Shown: one piece after another, positions 7,071 through 9,853 of the stretch
How the letters are laid out: each line of letters starts with the position of its first letter
Numbering within the stretch: position 1 is the first letter of the stretch
Assembly: GCA_964628285.1 (NCBI GenBank)
Contig: CAZVNP010000076.1
Location: 1 to 9,853 of the forward strand
Length of the DNA: 9,853 nt
Direction: 5' to 3'
From: JAPLDP01 sp964628285
GTDB taxonomy: Bacteria > Bacteroidota > Bacteroidia > Bacteroidales > JAGONC01
Program-made: the position numbers and the translations under genes
The notes under the pieces: model-generated
Seen by the model: only the letters and a program-made list of their open reading frames with translations
Database searches by the model: none
Told to the model about the DNA's origin: nothing

Positions 7071-7114
7071 TTCTTCATGGCTCTCCGTGCCTTCTCTGTG
7101 GTCCTTCGTGTAAC
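7071..7114 (-). repeat. Purine-rich dispersed repeat, copy 3 (inverted, upstream of corA)
   Basis: On the minus strand this reads GTTACACGAAGGACCACAGA and then GAAGGCACGGAGAGCCATGAAGAA. It has the same CACAGAG core and period of about 11 bases as the copy at 2981-3023, in opposite orientation. It ends 25 bp before the corA start, so it would lie in the corA leader. It shares the family pattern rather than the 14-mer found in the other two copies. Confidence 0.6.
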
Positions 7115-7139
7115 TCGTTGAAAATTTAAAATCTCAATT

Positions 7140-8231
7140 ATGAAAAACTCACGATCAAAAACATTCCGTACGTCAAAGCTGTTGCCCAAAACCGGCAGGA
7201 CGGCTGACATACCGGGAACCGTTGAATATGTCGGCATCCAGCGAAAGACACCCGTTAAACTGCATGTTCTGGATTACAATGAAAAGGAGTTTACCGAAAA
7301 GGAGCTTGCAAACGTTGGAGAAATCATTCCCTTCAAAGAAAGTCCGACCGTAACCTGGCTGAACATCAACGGGGTGCATGACGAAAAAATCATTCATGAC
7401 ATCGGTGAAATATTCAATATCCATCCTCTTGTGATGGAGGATATGGCCAACACGACTCAAAGACCTAAGGTGGAAGAATATGATGACTACCTTTTTGTGG
7501 TCATCAAAATGGCTTACTTTAACGAAGAATCACACGAAGTTACTCTGGAGCAGGTCAGTCTGGTCATTGGAAAAGACTATGTCATTTCGTTACAGGAAAA
7601 AGAGGGAGATGTACTGGAAGGATTGCGTGACAGGATACGGATGAGCAAAGGAAAGATCCGCAAGCTGGGAAGTGATTACTTATTGTATGGAATATTGGAT
7701 GCTGTGATAGATCATTATTTTTCCGTTCTGGAAAATATTGGCGAAGAAATAGAAAATTTGGAAAGCCGGCTTTTAGTGTATGCCAACCAGGGTTTGCTTA
7801 ACAAAATTTACCACCTCAAGCAGGAGCTGGTCTTTATGAGGAAATCCATCTGGCCCATGCGTGAGGTGATCAATGTGCTTCAAAGGGCTGAACACAGGTT
7901 AATAAAAGAAAGCACCGCCATTTATCTGCGCGATGTTTATGACCATACCCTCCAGGTGGTGGAAACGGTTGAGACCTTCAGCGACATGTCGTCGGGAATG
8001 CTTGATTTATACCTTTCATCCGTCAGCAACCGAACAAATGAAGTGATGAAAGTGTTGACTATTTTCGCTGCTATTTTTATCCCGCTAACCTTTTTAGCAG
8101 GTGTTTATGGTATGAATTTCAAGTTTATGCCCGAGTTACAATGGAAGCTTGCGTATCCCATCTGGTGGGCAGTAATGGTTTTGATGACGGTGGTGATGCT
8201 GATATTTTTCAAACGGAGAAAGTGGTTATAA
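7140..8231 (+). CDS. corA: CorA-family magnesium/divalent cation transporter
   Basis: This intact 363-residue protein is close to the usual CorA length of about 320-370. A cytoplasmic alpha/beta domain includes HPLVMEDM (95-102) and QRPKVEEYDDYLFVVIKM (107-124), both typical of the family. A long helical region (about 190-300) forms the funnel stalk. Two C-terminal membrane helices follow at about 305-323 and 338-357. The signature Gly-Met-Asn is at 324-326 at the end of the first helix, followed by MPEL in the outer loop, and the tail KRRKWL is basic and cytoplasmic. CorA proteins are homopentameric inner-membrane channels for Mg2+, in some cases Co2+ or Ni2+; selectivity cannot be read from sequence. 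No magnesium-sensing leader is evident. ATG 7140 has no Shine-Dalgarno sequence but is the first good in-frame ATG. Gaps of 118 bp upstream and 312 bp downstream suggest its own transcript. Confidence 0.96.
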   Translation: MKNSRSKTFRTSKLLPKTGRTADIPGTVEYVGIQRKTPVKLHVLDYNEKEFTEKELANVGEIIPFKESPTVTWLNINGVHDEKIIHDIGEIFNIHPLVMEDMANTTQRPKVEEYDDYLFVVIKMAYFNEESHEVTLEQVSLVIGKDYVISLQEKEGDVLEGLRDRIRMSKGKIRKLGSDYLLYGILDAVIDHYFSVLENIGEEIENLESRLLVYANQGLLNKIYHLKQELVFMRKSIWPMREVINVLQRAEHRLIKESTAIYLRDVYDHTLQVVETVETFSDMSSGMLDLYLSSVSNRTNEVMKVLTIFAAIFIPLTFLAGVYGMNFKFMPELQWKLAYPIWWAVMVLMTVVMLIFFKRRKWL

Positions 8232-8244
8232 ATTGATTCGTTGA

Positions 8245-8298
8245 CACATCATCTCAATCAAACAAAATTCACCGGGGTGGCGCCGACACGGTGATGTG
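8245..8298. other. Inverted repeats downstream of corA
   Basis: TCACCG (8269-8274) pairs with CGGTGA (8289-8294), and CACATCA (8245-8251) pairs with TGATGTG (8292-8298). The two pairings share TGA, so they are alternatives. There is no following U-tract, so it is not a standard intrinsic terminator, although it may protect the 3' end of the corA message. Confidence 0.4.
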
Positions 8299-8480
8299 CA
8301 TGGGCGAAGCCGATATTAAGGATCTTACCACGTTATGTTTGACGAAATCCCGTCCTGCCCTGTAATCATATCTGTCACTCTTATCTAACATAGGATAGCA
8401 GGTAAGCCAAATCTATCTATATTTCTCATAATTACATAACAGAATACTTGTAAATTTATAAGGCCAAGGCCGAAAAATGC

Positions 8481-8488
8481 TATATTTG
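8481..8488 (+). promoter_or_regulatory. Candidate -7 element of the pruA promoter
   Basis: TATATTTG is an exact TAnnTTTG. The -33 partner is poor: TTTA at 8455-8458 with a 22-base gap, slightly longer than usual. It would start transcription at about 8494, just before the doubled ATGCGT, and leave a leader of about 50 bases. Confidence 0.45.
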
Positions 8489-8531
8489 CACGCCGGTATG
8501 CGTGAATGCGTATATCGTTTTTTTTACCCTG

Positions 8532-8539
8532 AAAGGAGG
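8532..8539 (+). promoter_or_regulatory. Strong Shine-Dalgarno site of pruA
   Basis: AAAGGAGG lies four bases before ATG 8544. It is the only strong Shine-Dalgarno sequence in front of a gene in this window. An overlapping ATG at 8540 is out of frame and meets a stop after three codons, so 8544 is the start. Confidence 0.7.
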
Positions 8540-8543
8540 ATGT

Positions 8544-9853
8544 ATGAATAATGCCATCTATAACTTCAATGCTCCCTCCAATGAGCCCGTTCTGGGTTAC
8601 CTGGAAAACAGCACGGAGAGGAAAAACCTTATTGGCGAATTAAACCGCCAATTAAGCGGGACCGTCGAGATCCCTTGCATCATCGGAGGAAAGGAGTACT
8701 TTACCGGCAACACCACCGAGATCAGGCCGCCGCACGACCATCGTAAAGTGATCGGAAGATTTCATAATGTCACTGAAAAGGAACTGGAAATCGTGGTGAA
8801 GTCAGCTTTGGATGCACATGCCATCTGGTCCAATTTATCCTGGATGATCAGGGCTTCCATCCTTTTAAAAGCCGCCGAGCTGATATCAGGCAAGTACCGC
8901 CATGTCATCAATGCGTCAACCATGCTGGGACAAAGTAAGAACATTTACCAATCGGAAATTGACGGCATTTGTGAGACGATCGACTTCCTGAAATACAATG
9001 CCTATTTCGCCTCAAAAATCTATGAGATCCAGCCCAAATCCTTTTATAACCAGTTGAATAAAATGGAGTTCAGGCCCCTGGAAGGATTTGTCTTTACCGT
9101 GAGTCCTTTTAATTTCACATCCATAGCGGCCAACCTCAACATGGCGCCGGTGATGATGGGCAATACGACCATCTGGAAACCGGCCTCCACGGCCGTCCTG
9201 TCCAATTACTACCTCATGAAAGTGTTCATGGAAGCCGGCCTGCCGGAAGGGGTTATCAATTTCATACCGGGAAAAGGTTCATTGATCGGTAAGAATCTCA
9301 TGTCTGATCCAATGCTGGCAGGTATACACTTCACCGGCTCCAATGCAACCTTTAACACCCTCTGGCGGCAGGCTTCGGAGAACCTGACCAATTACAGGTC
9401 TTATCCAAGGCTTGTGGGCGAAACAGGCGGGAAGGATTTTATTTTTATCCATCCTTCGGCCGATGTTACGGAAGTGGCGGCCAACGCTGTACGGGGCGCC
9501 TTTGAATACCAGGGTCAGAAATGCAGCGCCGCATCGCGGATGTACGTCCCGGAATCGCTTTGGCCAAAAATAAGAGACATGATGCACGACATGCATCATG
9601 AAATGAAAATGGGTGATGTAATGGATTCGGATAACTTTATAAATGCCGTCATCGATGAAAGCGCCTTTGACAACATCATGGGATATATTGAGTTCGCCAA
9701 AAAATCGCCGGATGCCAAGATCGTTTTCGGAGGCAAAGGCGATAAATCAACAGGGTATTTCATTGAACCTACCCTTATCGAGACGACGGATCCCTTCTTT
9801 AAAACGATGCAGGAGGAAATTTTCGGTCCCGTTTTATCCGTATGGGTTTATAA
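8544..9853 (+). CDS. pruA: L-glutamate gamma-semialdehyde (1-pyrroline-5-carboxylate) dehydrogenase, 3' truncated
   Basis: 436 residues are visible and the frame is still open at the window end; stand-alone P5C dehydrogenases of this type are about 540 residues, so about 100 are missing. It belongs to the aldehyde dehydrogenase superfamily and oxidises glutamate semialdehyde to glutamate with NAD+, the second step of proline catabolism, in the cytoplasm. Visible landmarks are TVSPFNFTS in the cofactor domain, GNTTIWKPAS (Lys in the NAD-binding loop), HFTGSN, the general base Glu293 in GETGGKD, the nucleophile Cys327 in GQKCSAASR, and EEIFGPVLSV near the end. The opening MNNAIYNFNAPSNEPVL and the TVEIPCIIGGKEY segment are characteristic of the stand-alone Bacteroidetes enzyme; no proline dehydrogenase domain is fused at the N-terminus. 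A putA-like proline dehydrogenase gene is not in view. No lesion is seen. Confidence 0.97.
   Translation, partial: MNNAIYNFNAPSNEPVLGYLENSTERKNLIGELNRQLSGTVEIPCIIGGKEYFTGNTTEIRPPHDHRKVIGRFHNVTEKELEIVVKSALDAHAIWSNLSWMIRASILLKAAELISGKYRHVINASTMLGQSKNIYQSEIDGICETIDFLKYNAYFASKIYEIQPKSFYNQLNKMEFRPLEGFVFTVSPFNFTSIAANLNMAPVMMGNTTIWKPASTAVLSNYYLMKVFMEAGLPEGVINFIPGKGSLIGKNLMSDPMLAGIHFTGSNATFNTLWRQASENLTNYRSYPRLVGETGGKDFIFIHPSADVTEVAANAVRGAFEYQGQKCSAASRMYVPESLWPKIRDMMHDMHHEMKMGDVMDSDNFINAVIDESAFDNIMGYIEFAKKSPDAKIVFGGKGDKSTGYFIEPTLIETTDPFFKTMQEEIFGPVLSVWVY

Larger units (their letters stand above)
8232..8543. other. Spacer between corA and pruA
   Basis: These 312 bases contain no credible gene. They hold a hairpin-capable segment (8245-8298), an AT-rich stretch at about 8400-8460, a promoter-like element (8481-8488), a doubled ATGCGT (8498-8503 and 8506-8511), an 8-T run (8518-8525) and the pruA ribosome binding site. 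Confidence 0.65.

Noticed and set aside
8245..8298. Intrinsic terminator after corA
   Set aside because: Pairings are short and mutually exclusive, and no T-run follows.
9279..9599. Minus-strand frame of 106 codons inside pruA
   Set aside because: It lies wholly within the conserved catalytic region of pruA and has no protein-like features; a shadow frame.

Overview
The window looks like chromosomal DNA of a Bacteroidetes (Bacteroidales-like) bacterium. The evidence is two proteins with C-terminal type IX secretion (T9SS) sorting domains, promoter-like sites of the Bacteroidetes form TTTG-N20-TAnnTTTG, a near absence of Shine-Dalgarno sequences (pruA is the exception), a pruA product of the kind usual in this phylum, and long spacers filled with short degenerate repeats. 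Every gene I can support lies on the + strand.

Layout. 1-542: the C-terminal end of a secreted protein with an Fn3-like fold and a T9SS sorting domain. 543-1153: a non-coding spacer with GC-rich hairpin repeats, a purine-rich dispersed repeat and a good promoter. 1154-2713: an AT-rich, multi-membrane-span glycosyltransferase of the GT39/ArnT-like type. 2714-3345: a second repeat-bearing spacer. 3346-3678: a small cysteine-free carboxymuconolactone-decarboxylase-family protein. 3679-3947: more short repeats and a promoter. 3948-5373: a broken erythromycin-esterase-family lipoprotein gene with one in-frame stop and two frameshifts. 5482-7021: a broken secreted M1 aminopeptidase gene that has lost part of its catalytic domain and changes frame at the junction. 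7140-8231: intact corA. 8232-8543: spacer with a promoter-like site. 8544 to the window end: pruA, cut by the window edge.

The intact genes are housekeeping or general functions: metal ion transport, proline catabolism, glycosylation and a small CMD-fold enzyme. They do not form an obvious operon or pathway, and each is separated from its neighbours by more than 100 bp. The two broken genes are neighbours, and both encode envelope or secreted proteins, so 3.9-7.0 kb looks like a locus in decay. Assembly error must be excluded before that is accepted.

I found no convincing new multi-gene system. The most interesting material is the paired gene decay and the several families of short intergenic repeats: three copies of a CACAGAGG-like element, two different heptamer arrays, and a roughly 40-bp hairpin repeat.
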